From Paramyrothecium sp. XJ0827 (Eukaryota; Ascomycota; Sordariomycetes; Hypocreales; Stachybotryaceae): DNA of 64,000 bases. The notes under the pieces are model-generated. The model was not told the DNA's origin, ran no database searches, and saw nothing but the letters and a program-made list of their open reading frames with translations. A program made the translations under genes and the position numbers. Positions 44,480-54,816 of the stretch are shown piece by piece. The first letter of the stretch is position 1. Each line of letters opens with the position of its first letter. The stretch spans positions 3,906,001 to 3,970,000 of the forward strand of contig JAJFPB010000002.1 in assembly GCA_020881915.1 (NCBI GenBank), read 5' to 3'.

Positions 44480-44891
44480 ATGCCCTCCGTCAAGAACCCC
44501 AACGGCCCCTCCAAGAACCGCCTCGCGGCGCGCGCCACCAAGGCCAAGGCGCAGCGGCGCAAGCGCTCCGAGGAGGCCCGGACCAAGATCAGCAAGGCGG
44601 ACGCGGCGCGCGGCGCGCGGCCGGGCCTGATGCCCAACAGCGGGCCGGGCAAGAAGATGAGCGCCAAGAAGGCGCGCAAGATGGAGAAGAAGATGGGCTA
44701 CGCCATGAAGAGGCGGATGGAAGCCGAGGGCGAGGCGGTGATGAAGGGTAAGTGCTCTATTGACTATTTAGGTGGATAGACGCAGATGTATGGAGTGGAG
44801 GTGCTGACTTGACTGGGTAGATGCGCCAGTTGCGGGGGATGAGGCAGAGGCAGCAGGCGAGACGGCCGAGGTGGACATGGACATTCAGTGA
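44480..44891 (+). CDS. alb1: Ribosome biogenesis protein Alb1-like
   Basis: Two exons (44480-44747 and 44821-44891) join across a 73-nt intron to 112 residues. It is very basic: PSVKNPNGPSKNRLAARA, then AKAQRRKRSEEARTKI, and a conserved helix MSAKKARKMEKKMGYAMKRR that matches the Alb1 core. The end is acidic (EAEAAGETAEVDMDIQ). Alb1 is a small pre-60S shuttling factor that works with Arx1 in nuclear export of the large subunit. The intron was missed in a one-exon reading, which would stop shortly after the donor. The promoter carries GATA palindromes. Confidence 0.8.
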
Positions 44892-45596
44892 TTGGCACTA
44901 CAGTGGGACGAAGGGTTGTGACAGGCTCGTTGGCATCAAAGCAGAGTGCCACTCGAGTGCGAGGAGCCTTGAGTCGATGACAGTGTACGCCCGGCAACTG
45001 TCATCGACCAAGACCGAATATGGTTCGGATATCAGCAATTCAGGCATACGACCCATGATTGCAGGGCACACCACCAAGACATCTAGCGCGGTATTCCAGT
45101 TCGTGGATTCTATGAGCTTTTGTGATTTGCATCGGTCGACATGGGCAGACATGGGTCCTCCGATGGCAGGGCATACATGGAGTTGGGTTTCGATTTTCGA
45201 GGGTGAGCTTACAAGGTTGAAATGAGTTAATGCAATCAAATTTGTGCATTCTAAAACTATCCAGATACTGTAGCAAGTTTCAGCAAGTGACCTGGCTCGC
45301 GGCTGGCCTCGATGGTAACCAATGTCCTCCGATTGCCCACAGAGCTGTGCCAGCCTCTGAGCCAGCATCTAGTTGTGCAAAGATCAGTTCCCCTCATGAT
45401 AAAAGCCAAAGAAATACATTGTTGTCCTCTTCGTCATAGTGTTTCTCATTCTGACCCAGTAACAAGGTCCATAACAAAACTCCGTGTTGCGAGCAAGGAA
45501 AACATAAAAACACTAGTGGTTGCAGTCCAAGAGTTATGATGATCCTCCTAGAAAACTCGGAACTGCCAGCAGTTCCCAACAGGGGAGTGTACGGTT
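44892..45596. other. Gap between ALB1 and the MGC-type small protein gene
   Basis: 705 bp of shared 3' flank. A 156-codon minus-strand frame with ATG at 45368 overlaps this flank; it was not accepted as a gene because no family, splice or codon support is visible. Confidence 0.4.
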
Positions 45597-46010
45597 CTAG
45601 GACCTCCACTGCCTGAAACCATAATCGGCCAGCATGATGCGCCTGGGCGGATCAAGTTCCGTCCCCGGCGCAGGTTGGCGGATGACATAGCCCGCCAATG
45701 TGGATTGCCTCTGTGCATAGGCCGCGTCTCCTGTTATCTGCTCGTGGGGCGTGTAGACTTGAGCGGTGTAAGGGCTGCTGGTGTATTGGGACCCCGAAAC
45801 GCTGTACCCGGGTGGTTGTGTGACAGAAGAGGTGGACGACGCAGCGGTTTCTGAGGCGGCGGTCGAGGCTGTGGCAGATGCTTCAGATGGCACGGACGAA
45901 GTCGTCGTGACTGTTCGTGGATACTGCTGAAGAGAAACTGCTTGTGATGACTTCTCGCTGTCCTTGTCGCTCTTTCTCGGGGAACCCGGACAACAGAGGA
46001 CGCAACCCAT
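45597..46010 (-). CDS. Small Ser/Thr-rich protein with an N-terminal MGCVLCC acylation motif
   Basis: A single exon of 137 residues starts at ATG 46010. The N-terminus MGCVLCCPGSPRKSDK has Gly2 for N-myristoylation and three Cys that could be palmitoylated, followed by basic residues. That is a classic dual-lipid membrane anchor. Residues 25-75 are Ser/Thr/Ala/Val-rich and disordered. The C-terminal 55 residues include YTAQVYTPHEQ and end RRIMLADYGFRQWRS, which may be a short conserved tail. No family was recognised. It would be expected at the plasma membrane or a vesicle surface. Confidence 0.65.
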   Translation of the reverse strand: MGCVLCCPGSPRKSDKDSEKSSQAVSLQQYPRTVTTTSSVPSEASATASTAASETAASSTSSVTQPPGYSVSGSQYTSSPYTAQVYTPHEQITGDAAYAQRQSTLAGYVIRQPAPGTELDPPRRIMLADYGFRQWRS

Positions 46011-47175
46011 GGTTGATGTGTTATGAATAGTTCGTCTCGGACGCTTACGTGGGGTTTTGGTGGTAGAGCTTGTAAGTTTCTGTTTTCTTGTGAGAGAAGA
46101 AGATGAAAGGAAGTTAAGAATGGGGAAGAGATGAAAAGATGGGTTTAAATATCAGGAGAGAGCCATACGTTGCACTGGAAGCAGTGTTGTGACGATGCTG
46201 TTCGTGACGAGGGATGAAGACGGCTTCATGTTTGGTTGTGATGGTCGGTATGCCATATCCATGGCTATAGGCTATACTGGGTCAGCCAACAAGAGCTCGA
46301 AGAGATGAAAAGAGAGTATATCATCGATGGGACGAGAGAAACAACCCATCACGGAAAGAAACGGGAGTTGGAGGGCACCTGACTGGGCGAGCCCCCATTG
46401 TCTGCTCCCCAACGCCAGCCACCGGGTGATCCAACAATAGATTCAGCAATACCAGACCAGGCATTGCGTCACCCAAGTGGAACACTTCGCTCGAAACCAC
46501 GACGGGAACCCCGCGGGGAACGGAGCTGGGTTCGCATGCAGCATCCACGTGCGTCCTATGGGCCACGCCATGCACTCTTGATGGGAAGCCCACGAATAAC
46601 GAAGCGTCAACTCCTCGAATAGGAAAATTGCTTCATCGGAGCAATGACAATAGAGTTAACAACAAGAGATGTAAATGTAATTCTCAAGATGGAAAATCAA
46701 AAGTGTGATTCAAACATGACCCCATGACTCTGCGGAGGCAGGGCCTGACAATGTGGGTTTCTGCCAGCTGACAATGAAAGTGCTGGCTGTTCTCGGCGTC
46801 CTGTCATCCGATATAGCATCTGTAACGGGAGGGAGTGGATCCTCTATTCAACAAGAGAAAAATAGGAGACCCCGGTGCAACCACTGCATCGTAAGATCAC
46901 AACTAGCCACAACTCGAACATCTATTTCCTCCTCTTTCTTTTCTCTTCCTCCTTTCCCTCGTCTCTCTCAACCTCTTTTCCGTCCTTCTTTTTCAAACGC
47001 AGGTGGTGCTCTTGGTTAGGCCAGACTTGGTCTTCACGATACCTTCAACTTGTTTCTTTTGCTGGCTCTCTAGGCCGTTTAATGTGTGCTTCAGTCCAAG
47101 CTCTGCTCGGCGAGACGACGGGAGACATTGCTCATTGCAGATTGCGTCAAGGACTCATAGAGCAGAATCGTAACG
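46011..47175. promoter_or_regulatory. Divergent promoter region
   Basis: 1.2 kb between the MGC protein gene (-) and the acidic repeat protein gene (+). A C/T-rich tract (about 46920-47000) lies about 180-250 bp before 47176. No gene is supported. Confidence 0.4.
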
Positions 47176-48478
47176 ATGGGTACTGGGCCTGTCTGGGAGG
47201 TGGCCTCGTTGCTTCCGGTGGGCTCAACTGAAACACTAGAGTCTCCCTGTGCCGGTCAGTAGTTCCTGTTGGCTGTTTGTATCTCTGCTCAAACTAACTT
47301 TGACTCTTGGAACAGATGATCGTACACCAGAGATCCAGCTCGCCGTTGAGAACTTCAGAAACTTCCTTGAAAACGCCGTGCCCGTCCTCATCGCTCACCC
47401 TGACCTACGACAGTATGTCGTCCGCGAGGGCAACTATCGTCTCGATGAGGCCAAACGACACGGCGTGCGTCTGCAAGACATCTCCATCGGCGAGGACTGC
47501 CTGCCGATCTGGCCAGGCTTGTTCTGGGACCCCGACGCGGAATCGCTGCACTCGGTTCTCCAGAGCCGCCTCATGGACTACCAGGCCTCGCGAGACCTGG
47601 GCCAGGTTCTACGACGGGATCTGATTGCGAAGAGTAACCGCAAGCTCGATGAAGCGCGCCGTCTCTGTGTTCCACTCGAAGACGTGAGGATTGGCGATCG
47701 TCTACTGCCCGTGTGGGACCAGCTTCCAAAATCTTGTGCCAACAATACGGACATGGACGCAAACTCCAGCCAGCTTGCCGACGAAGACGCAGAGTACTCC
47801 TCGGTCGCTTCTGGATCACCCGGTGATGAGAGCAGCAGTCCCGAACGGGAGTCGCAGAGAAGCTCCTATCTCGCCACTGTCTTCGACACGTCCGCGTCTA
47901 CAGACGGTTACGACTGGACGAGCGACACCAGCTCCGACGACAGCGATTCGTCTGAGATGGACACCATTGTGATGGACAACCACGTATATCCAGCCCCCGA
48001 GTACCTGGACCCGGCTGCCCCGGCACACATCTTTCACGACGCTCGAGTTGTGGACGCAGAGTTCGGCGGAGACGGCGATAGCGTGGACCTCGAAGTGTAT
48101 GTTGTCGATGAGGATGACGACGTGACTCTTACCGAGCTTCCTGAGATAGAGCTATCCGTCGATCGCGCCGGCTACGAGCATCACTTCGACACGAGCGAGG
48201 CTGTGGACGTCGACGTGCCTGGCGTCGACATCCGCTTCTGCAGCCCAGACTCGGACTCTGACGAAACCGGAGACGAAACGGCCATCATGTTCGACCCACG
48301 ACCCATCATCGTCGAGTCGGACGATGAGGACGATGACGAGGACGAGGAGCTGCAGCCGCAGCCTATGGACATTGACGAGGAGTCTGACCTTTCGGAGGAG
48401 GCAACGGATGACGAGAACGAGAACGAGGAAGAGAACGGTTTGGTTTTCGAGAAGACCGAGTACGGTTTCCGCTGGTGA
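47176..48478 (+). CDS. Acidic protein with a duplicated ~40-residue motif, function unknown
   Basis: Two exons (47176-47254 and 47316-48478) join across a 61-nt intron (gtcagt, actaac, aacag) to 413 residues. Without the upstream exon the frame lacks an ATG near its start. An internal duplication covers residues about 57-97 and 121-164. Both copies share a basic helix NxxLDEAxR, then VxLxDxxIG, then a LPxW turn (RLDEAKRHGVRLQDISIG; KLDEARRLCVPLEDVRIG). The remaining 250 residues are strongly acidic and Ser-rich, with Asp/Glu runs such as ESDDEDDDEDEE. Acidic tails of this kind occur in histone chaperones and transcriptional proteins, but no family assignment is made. Confidence 0.7.
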
Positions 48479-49857
48479 ATGGCGAGCTCTCCTGCAGCGT
48501 CCCGGAGGCATATCCACCCAGGACTGGACCTGGGCACAAGAACGAAATTGGCGGAACCCGCCTCCTTGCTTCCATCATTTTCCTTGCGGCAGGCGTCCTA
48601 CCAGTTTTGATAAGCGTCATCCTTGCGGGCTCTGGGTCAAACACATGGGAATGTTTCTGCAGTTTTCGGTTTGAATTCGGTTCTCTTTTGATTTTTAATC
48701 ATCGGCAGCGAAGGACGGGAAGGACGGGCTTCCGTGGCGGTGAAGAACTTTTCTCTTCTTTTCTTTTGCAGAGGCAGGGCACTTTACCGGATGCAGATAC
48801 CCGAACCGATACTACTAGCTACATGGGAAAGGAGGCGTAGACTGGATTGGTTGCTGGGGGGCTTGGACGGAGCCAGGATGGGCGTTTGCATGGTTTTCGC
48901 GGTCACGGGGAAGACAAGCAGTTCCTACTAGATCTTTCGACGTATGCTGGCTACTTCAATACACGACGATGACTTGGGCTGGGTGGCTTCGCATCGTGAC
49001 CGTTTGGACCTGTCCCAACCATGGCGAGAGGTGGTGAATCAAGTTGAGTATGACCCGGCCTACAGAATACCATTGCTAATAGAACAGTAGGTTACCGTTG
49101 GCAGCAACTTTGTTGTTGACTGTCCCAACGGCTTCACCTCATCGAGACCCAGCTGTTGATTACGACCATACTTACGACGACGGGCCGCCGACATTCGATG
49201 CTATAACATAACCGAGTTGCAGGGATTCCGTGGACTCTCGAAATATGGCAATGACTAGCCTTAAGACACCATAACGGCTCCTACCATTCCAGTTTTCGTC
49301 GACTCCCATGTCCAGGCCAAGCCTGAGATATCACACTGAAGGACCGTTGTTAAGACCATAGTCTAGCTTCCGAGCGGCATAATAGACAAGAGGACAGTCC
49401 ATACCAGACCCATCATCGACCATTTCCCCTCCCTTCGTGATATTGAGTGATTGCTGCTTCAACCTGAGCCAGTCTGAGCCACCAGCCCGCCGAAGAAGGG
49501 GTCGTGATTTACCTCACTTATATAACCACAACTTTAAAGGGGCAAAAGGGCTATGCAACGCACATTAACCTATGCAGTGCGGACTTGATCACGGACGTAG
49601 ACACATTCACCAAGTGGCTGCTTTGGTCACACGCACATCGCCTTCCGTACCGCCACGCCCTGGTCCTCGGGTCGTTCCATGATCGAGATTTTCCTCGTCA
49701 TACCGCTTCACTGGCCGTTTAGATCACAACGTACACCCTTTTTTGTAATACTGGCGCAGACTCGCATTCAGAGGCGGCCAAGTGACATGGCTTTCAAGGC
49801 CATGTTGTCCATGGCGTATTGGGGCTTTTTCGTTAAAGAAAAAAGAACAAATAACGG

Positions 49858-49864
49858 AAAAAAA
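49858..49864 (-). terminator. Pol III-type T7 terminator
   Basis: Read on the minus strand, a run of seven T lies 8 nt after the tRNA acceptor stem, as expected for an RNA polymerase III stop. Confidence 0.55.
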
Positions 49865-49872
49865 GAGAAGAA

Positions 49873-49973
49873 TCCAAACCCTGGACTTGAACCAAGACTG
49901 TCGCTCCCCGAAGGGCCTATTAGAAGTTCCAACAGGTCAGAACCGACTGTGCTACCGAGTACACCAGTTTGGA
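49873..49973 (-). tRNA. Probable intron-containing tRNA, best read as tRNA-Gln (CTG)
   Basis: Read on the minus strand, the 101-nt element folds as a tRNA. The acceptor strands TCCAAAC and GTTTGGA pair over 7 bp. The D arm is GTG-TACTCGGTAG-CAC. The T arm has stem CTTGG/CCAGG and loop TTCAAGT. A box (TGGTGTACTCGG) and B box (GGTTCAAGTCC) are good matches to the Pol III promoter. Fifty-one nt lie between D and T arms, too many for a plain anticodon arm. GTCGG followed by loop TTCTGA, and a later CGAC, fit an intron of roughly 30 nt after position 37 and a CTG anticodon. One stem mismatch (G31/G39), a three-base variable region and a T at position 73 are unusual, so a tRNA pseudogene or different isotype is possible. 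Confidence 0.6.
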
Positions 49974-50381
49974 CGCCCATTATTCGCTCAACAAAGTATA
50001 TAAAGCATGTAGAGCTGGTCAGGAACCTTACTTGAGTACCATTTCGCCTTCACATCCATGTGCAAGAGAGTACACTATCCTGTCAACACGACGGACCAGA
50101 TAGGTGATGATCAGAACTTCAGGGTGCTCCAGTGCAGGAGAATGGTATGGACTCGGTCAGAAGCTGAAGGTTTCGGATAAGTTGCACGAGATCATTGCTA
50201 TGGGCGACTGACGCATTGGGCTAGACAGGCTAGAATGACAGGGACATGGAATGCAGACAAGAGAATGGACTATGGGAATGTAATGATTATATAGAATGAC
50301 TCTCATTATATAGGAGTTTCTGTTATTGTGTAGACTTACATTTATATAGATGGTCCTTTACTACGCAACTAATCTAGATCC

Positions 50382-50399
50382 AATAATAATAATAATAAT
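50382..50399. repeat. (AAT)n microsatellite
   Basis: Six AAT units in AT-rich DNA, with a flank resembling that of the repeat at 44148-44162. Confidence 0.6.
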
Positions 50400-50675
50400 G
50401 TGTTTTTATACTAGAATAGTGAGCTGGCACTAATAACTGGATCAAAATATTCTAATTCTACATGTTTACGCTTCTTCATGTGGCTAAACTGATTCTTGAA
50501 GCAGCTGCACGCCCCAAATGCATTCTACATGACATGATAAGTGCCAACATTCTTCGAAACGGACAGACGCCTTCATATACGCGCAAAGACCGCAAAACCC
50601 TCCAACACCAATAATCAGCCGGCTATGTTCTATTCCAATACGATGTAATTCCATTCCGAAGTGACAGACGCACGG

Positions 50676-53459
50676 CTACCGACTCCGGTGGTCGTTGCCC
50701 ACGGCGGAGGCCGCGACGTCGTCCTCGACCAGCCGTTCGTCCGGCAGCATGATGGCGCGGTCGAGCGAGTACGGCAGCCCGCGGTGCCGCCCGCGGATCA
50801 TGGTCAGGCAGATGACGACTTTGCTAAAGGTCGACAGCTTGCCGCAGAGGGACGTGGCGACGGTGGGGTAGCCGAGGCTGAGGCCGACGTTTGCGCTGGG
50901 GATGGGTTAAGGGAGTTGTACGGAGCTTTCGTGACGGCAAAGACTTACTAGGCTGACGTGACCTCGAAGAATATAGGAAACATTTCAATACCCTGCAAAC
51001 CACTCGTCAGCATGTCACTCAGCAAACTCAGGGGCTTGTTCCTACAGGTTCGTTCTCGTCCATGATGCGGTGGGCCTCGGCGATGCTGATGCAGAAGATG
51101 CCGAGGAAGATGTACCACAGGTCGAAGCTGAGCTGGTTCTGCATGTGCTTGAGCAGGTACGAGGCGCCCTTGTGCTCGTCCACGTTGGCGAGGCTCGGCT
51201 CGGGCTCGTAGACGCCGAGGCTGCGCTCCTCGTAGGTGTTGGAGGCGCGGATGCTGATGGCAATGGGGAAGACGGAGATGTACATCATGACGAGCAGGCT
51301 GAACTGCACGGCGGGGCTCACCTCGGCCAGGTTGAAGGTGGCGGTGCCCGTGTGCCGCGCCGAGGCGGCCTGGAAGAGGGCGGCGAGGATGCGCGGGCCC
51401 AGGCTGAGCCCGTCGTTGACGGCCGGGTTGTCGAGGTCCAGCACAATAATAAAAAGCGTGTCGAGCACGTTGAGCGCGACGAGGATGCCGCACAGGATCC
51501 ACGTCGGCCGGCTCGGGAACAGCAGCGTGTAGCAGCGCCGCGGGTGCTCGAGCAGGAACGACAGCGGCTCGCGCAGCGCCGAGGACCGCGGCACCGCCAG
51601 CCGCATCGTCCAGATGATGAGCCGCAGGAACACCGGGTAGAAGGTGTTGCCCGCGAAGGCGAGGAAGCTCATGATGAACATGGGCCAGCCGGCGTCGCGG
51701 AAGCTGATCATCGAGTCGGGCGTGAGCGTGAGGCCGAGGTTGTTGACCATGGTCTGCGCCGAGTAGATGGCCCTGCCGGGGTGTGAGTCGTTAGTCCCTG
51801 CATATTCAGGCTTGACAGATCAGGGGAAGAGATTGTTGTTGGTGTAGATGGAGGCGAGGTCACTCACCACCAGATCCTGTTCTGTCCAGTCTCGTCGAGA
51901 TACTCCTTATACTTGGGCTCCGCGTACTGAATCCACGGCACCAGACAGATGACGCCGAGCACATGCATGCCGACGAAATACGCTTCCCGGGAGTCTTGTC
52001 AGCCAATGGTTCCTCTCGATACTCCCAAAAACCAAGGACCCGAACTCACCAATCACAATCTTCAGCAGCAGCTTCAGGCTGCGGTACTCGATGCCGCCCA
52101 GCTCCTCGCGGTCGCTCTCGCTCAGGTTCCGGAACTGCGAGTTGCGCCCGACGGTGACCTGCCGCGACAGGAACGGCATGTCGTTGAGCTGCGGCGCCTG
52201 CGGCTGCGACGGCTGCGACGACACGGACGGTCGGCGCTCCCGGCGGCCCGCGGAGCTGTCGCCCAGCACGAACAGCGACGTCGCGACGCCGGCGACGCGG
52301 TCGATGGACTTGGCCTCCCCGATGCGCGGGCCGTCGGTGCGGCGGCGGCGCACGGCCTGGATGTTGAGCGAGCTGCTGCGGGAGAGCGGCGGGAGGCCGA
52401 TGGCTGCGCGGGAGGTCAGAGCAAAAGCTTGAAAGACGGAAAGCCACCACGGGCGGAACGAAGGGGAGGGTCATACCATCCTGGCTCTGGGAGAACTTTC
52501 CGTTGAGCTCAACGAGCGGGTGTCCTGCCACCATCTGTTAGTTACCGTTGGCCATCATCCACCGTGTCATGCTGCGGTTTACCTCTCTCGCGATCCCGCG
52601 GGCCGGGAATGTACAGCGTCGTGTCGTTGCGCGGGTGCGAATCCGTGGACGGGTCAAAGGTGATGCGTGCACGCGGTCGCTCCGGCCGCGTTGCATCGTC
52701 GTCGTCGTCGTCTTCATCCTTGAGGCGTCCGGCGTTCGGCCCGGACCTGTCTCGGTCTTGGGACACTGCTCTTTCGTCCTCGGCCGAGACCCTTCCTTGC
52801 GGCATGTCGCTCAGCGTCGTGCCCGCGGTCGTCGTGTCGGCCTTTTCCTCGTCCTGCGGCGTCCTTGATCTGGCGTCCTGGCGGCCATCTGCCTGTTCCG
52901 TCTCCAACCCGTCTTCCGGGTTGAATGAATCACGTCTTCTGGCGCGCAGTAATGAGGGAGCTGCAGCAGCCCGTTAATCCGTGAGCGAGTTCCTTATACG
53001 CATTCAACTCGACCTACCCGTATTCTTCAGATGCTTGCGGAACCAGATCAAGCGGACAACGACGACTCCGATATTGATGAAGCCGATGTTGACGCACATG
53101 GGCACAAAGTACACCGCCAGCTGCTGATACGTACGCAGCTCTTTCACGTCGACGCTGAACGGCCCGGGTCAGCGCCATCAGACAAGAACCACTGGGAGGG
53201 TTTGCGCTTACGGATTCAACCCAGACTCGGTCGACGCACTGGCGCCGAACAGGTACGCATCGACGGCGCTGATGTTGCCCTCGGGGTATATGATGAAGAA
53301 ACACAGCAGGCCCATGCAAATGATGTAGACATCTAGACGAGGCCAAGGTTAATTACGCTCTTCTTACACAACTCTTCGGCTATTGTTCATTCTTCTCCTT
53401 TGGCATGTTGAGAAAAACTCACAGTGTATAGTCACAAAATTGAGCGGCGGTCGCCACAT
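50676..53459 (-). CDS. trk1: Trk-type high-affinity potassium transporter
   Basis: Ten exons (53459-53423, 53332-53212, 53154-53018, 52960-52583, 52524-52477, 52403-52050, 51982-51868, 51772-51046, 50993-50950, 50895-50676) join in frame to 726 residues, with all phases consistent. The protein has four M1-P-M2 pore units. Pore loops carry the filter glycines: GASASTESGLNP, SAQTMVNNLGLTL, SARHTGTATFNL and SAYANVGLSLGYP. A long polar cytoplasmic loop (about residues 95-285), rich in Arg, Ser and Asp, separates the first unit from the rest, as in fungal Trk. The TM block AVQFSLLVMMYISVFPIAISI and the NTYEERSLGVY loop are highly Trk-like. It imports potassium (K+) at the plasma membrane. Intron 6 ends in AAG, and the last exons are short. 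Confidence 0.95.
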
Positions 53460-54816
53460 GTCAGACTGCGTTGTGGACGCGGGTATGCTGCTGTCAAGTT
53501 GCGAAACGTCTACGGAAAGGAAACGAGGGAACCAAGTTCGGCTCGGCAAACCAACAACAAACGCAGGGCTCGATTCCAAAAGGCAAACCGAGGTGAGAGA
53601 AAGGAGGGCGCCGGCGTGAGAAGAGGCCCCTACGTACGCGAAGCCATCTCACCTTACCCATCGAGCGCCTCGCCATCCCGTGATTCTACCAGGGCCGCGC
53701 ATTTCATCACAACTCCGGCCACCCGCTGATCTTCTCCCTCTGCCTCCTCGCTGCCAAACCTTGTCGGCAGGCCAAATAGAGTATTCCCACCTAAAATCCA
53801 CCTAGTCCCAGCTGAGGGATTTAAGCGTAATTGAGCGGGAAAGGGGAGTGGGATTGCAAGCCCCAACCCAGTGTCGAGTCAAGCGACGGGTAAGGGGAAA
53901 GGCGTGTGAATGAGACGGGAAGAGGGTGGTTAGTAGATTGGGTGCTAGGTGTTACAAGCCCGCTAACAGATAGTACAGCCAGCCTTCGTTTGTTTTCATC
54001 ACCTACTCACTTGGTATTACACGGGAACGATGATTAAATTATTAGTAAATTGTTCTGGTTGTAAACTTCTTTCGAGAGCAGTTTTGAGGATTTCTTCAAG
54101 TTTTCGACTTCAATATTCGAGGCAGTCTCTGTCGCCTCTGTTATTTGCTCGCTGATTACCCGGCTACGAGTGTGGCAGTGTTGTGCCCATCTCTATCTCA
54201 TTGTTCTGTTGCCACACTAATACCACCTTCAACACCAATGGACCCTGGAAGGGCTCGGACCATGAACCGGCGGCCTCCCTCCCTCTCTCTCTTCCTCTCT
54301 TCCGTCTCACTCACCCTCGCCCACGCCCTCACCGAAAAGACACCAGCGGAAGCGGGGCCACCCACGCTGGATGTATGCAACCGTTGCAATGCAGTCAATG
54401 CAGTGCAGTCACAGTGTCTTCATGCACCAGTTTCCGTTTGAGCCGTGCGTGGTAAAACAATTCCTCTGATACTCGTGCTAGTCAACCGTCTATAAGCCCT
54501 TCCGGCCAACCACGCTGCGCTTCTGGCAGCCTTTCTTCAGCCGCTTTCTGCATCTATCAGGCACATGTCAAATCCTCGGCAAGAGCCGGCTTAGCGAATA
54601 CAGCCAATGTCCCAAGTGACGTGCTTCTTCTTGGCACCGTGCTTCCTGCTCTGAAGGAAGCTCTATCAATCGTCGCAACCAGCCTCAAACAGCAAAATCA
54701 TCCACAAAGCCATGTTGTCGCTGTCAAACACACACAAAATCCTCCGTCTATCCGAACTCTCTCCAGCCACAATCTTAAAACAGTCTTGGTGTCGGTAGGT
54801 GTATCCAAACATTTCG
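53460..54816. promoter_or_regulatory. TRK upstream region and 3' flank of the C2H2 gene
   Basis: 1.36 kb between two minus-strand genes. No coding feature is supported. A short frame near 54.15-54.44 kb has no family content. Confidence 0.45.

Larger units (their letters stand above)
48479..50675. other. Gene-poor, AT-richer region holding a probable tRNA gene
   Basis: 2.2 kb between the acidic protein gene (+) and TRK (-). Apart from the tRNA candidate, only short frames occur. One of 48 codons (48944-49090, plus strand) looks protein-like but ends abruptly. The stretch 50200-50560 is AT-rich with an (AAT)n run. Confidence 0.45.

Noticed and set aside
44898..45368. 156-codon minus-strand frame downstream of ALB1
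   Set aside because: Starts with ATG but lies in a 3' flank, contains a donor-like site and resembles no known family.
48944..49090. 48-codon plus-strand frame ending IPLLIEQ
   Set aside because: Too short; no in-frame continuation through the donor-like sequence at its end.
51070..51786. 238-codon plus-strand frame opposite TRK
   Set aside because: Shadow of TRK exon 8.
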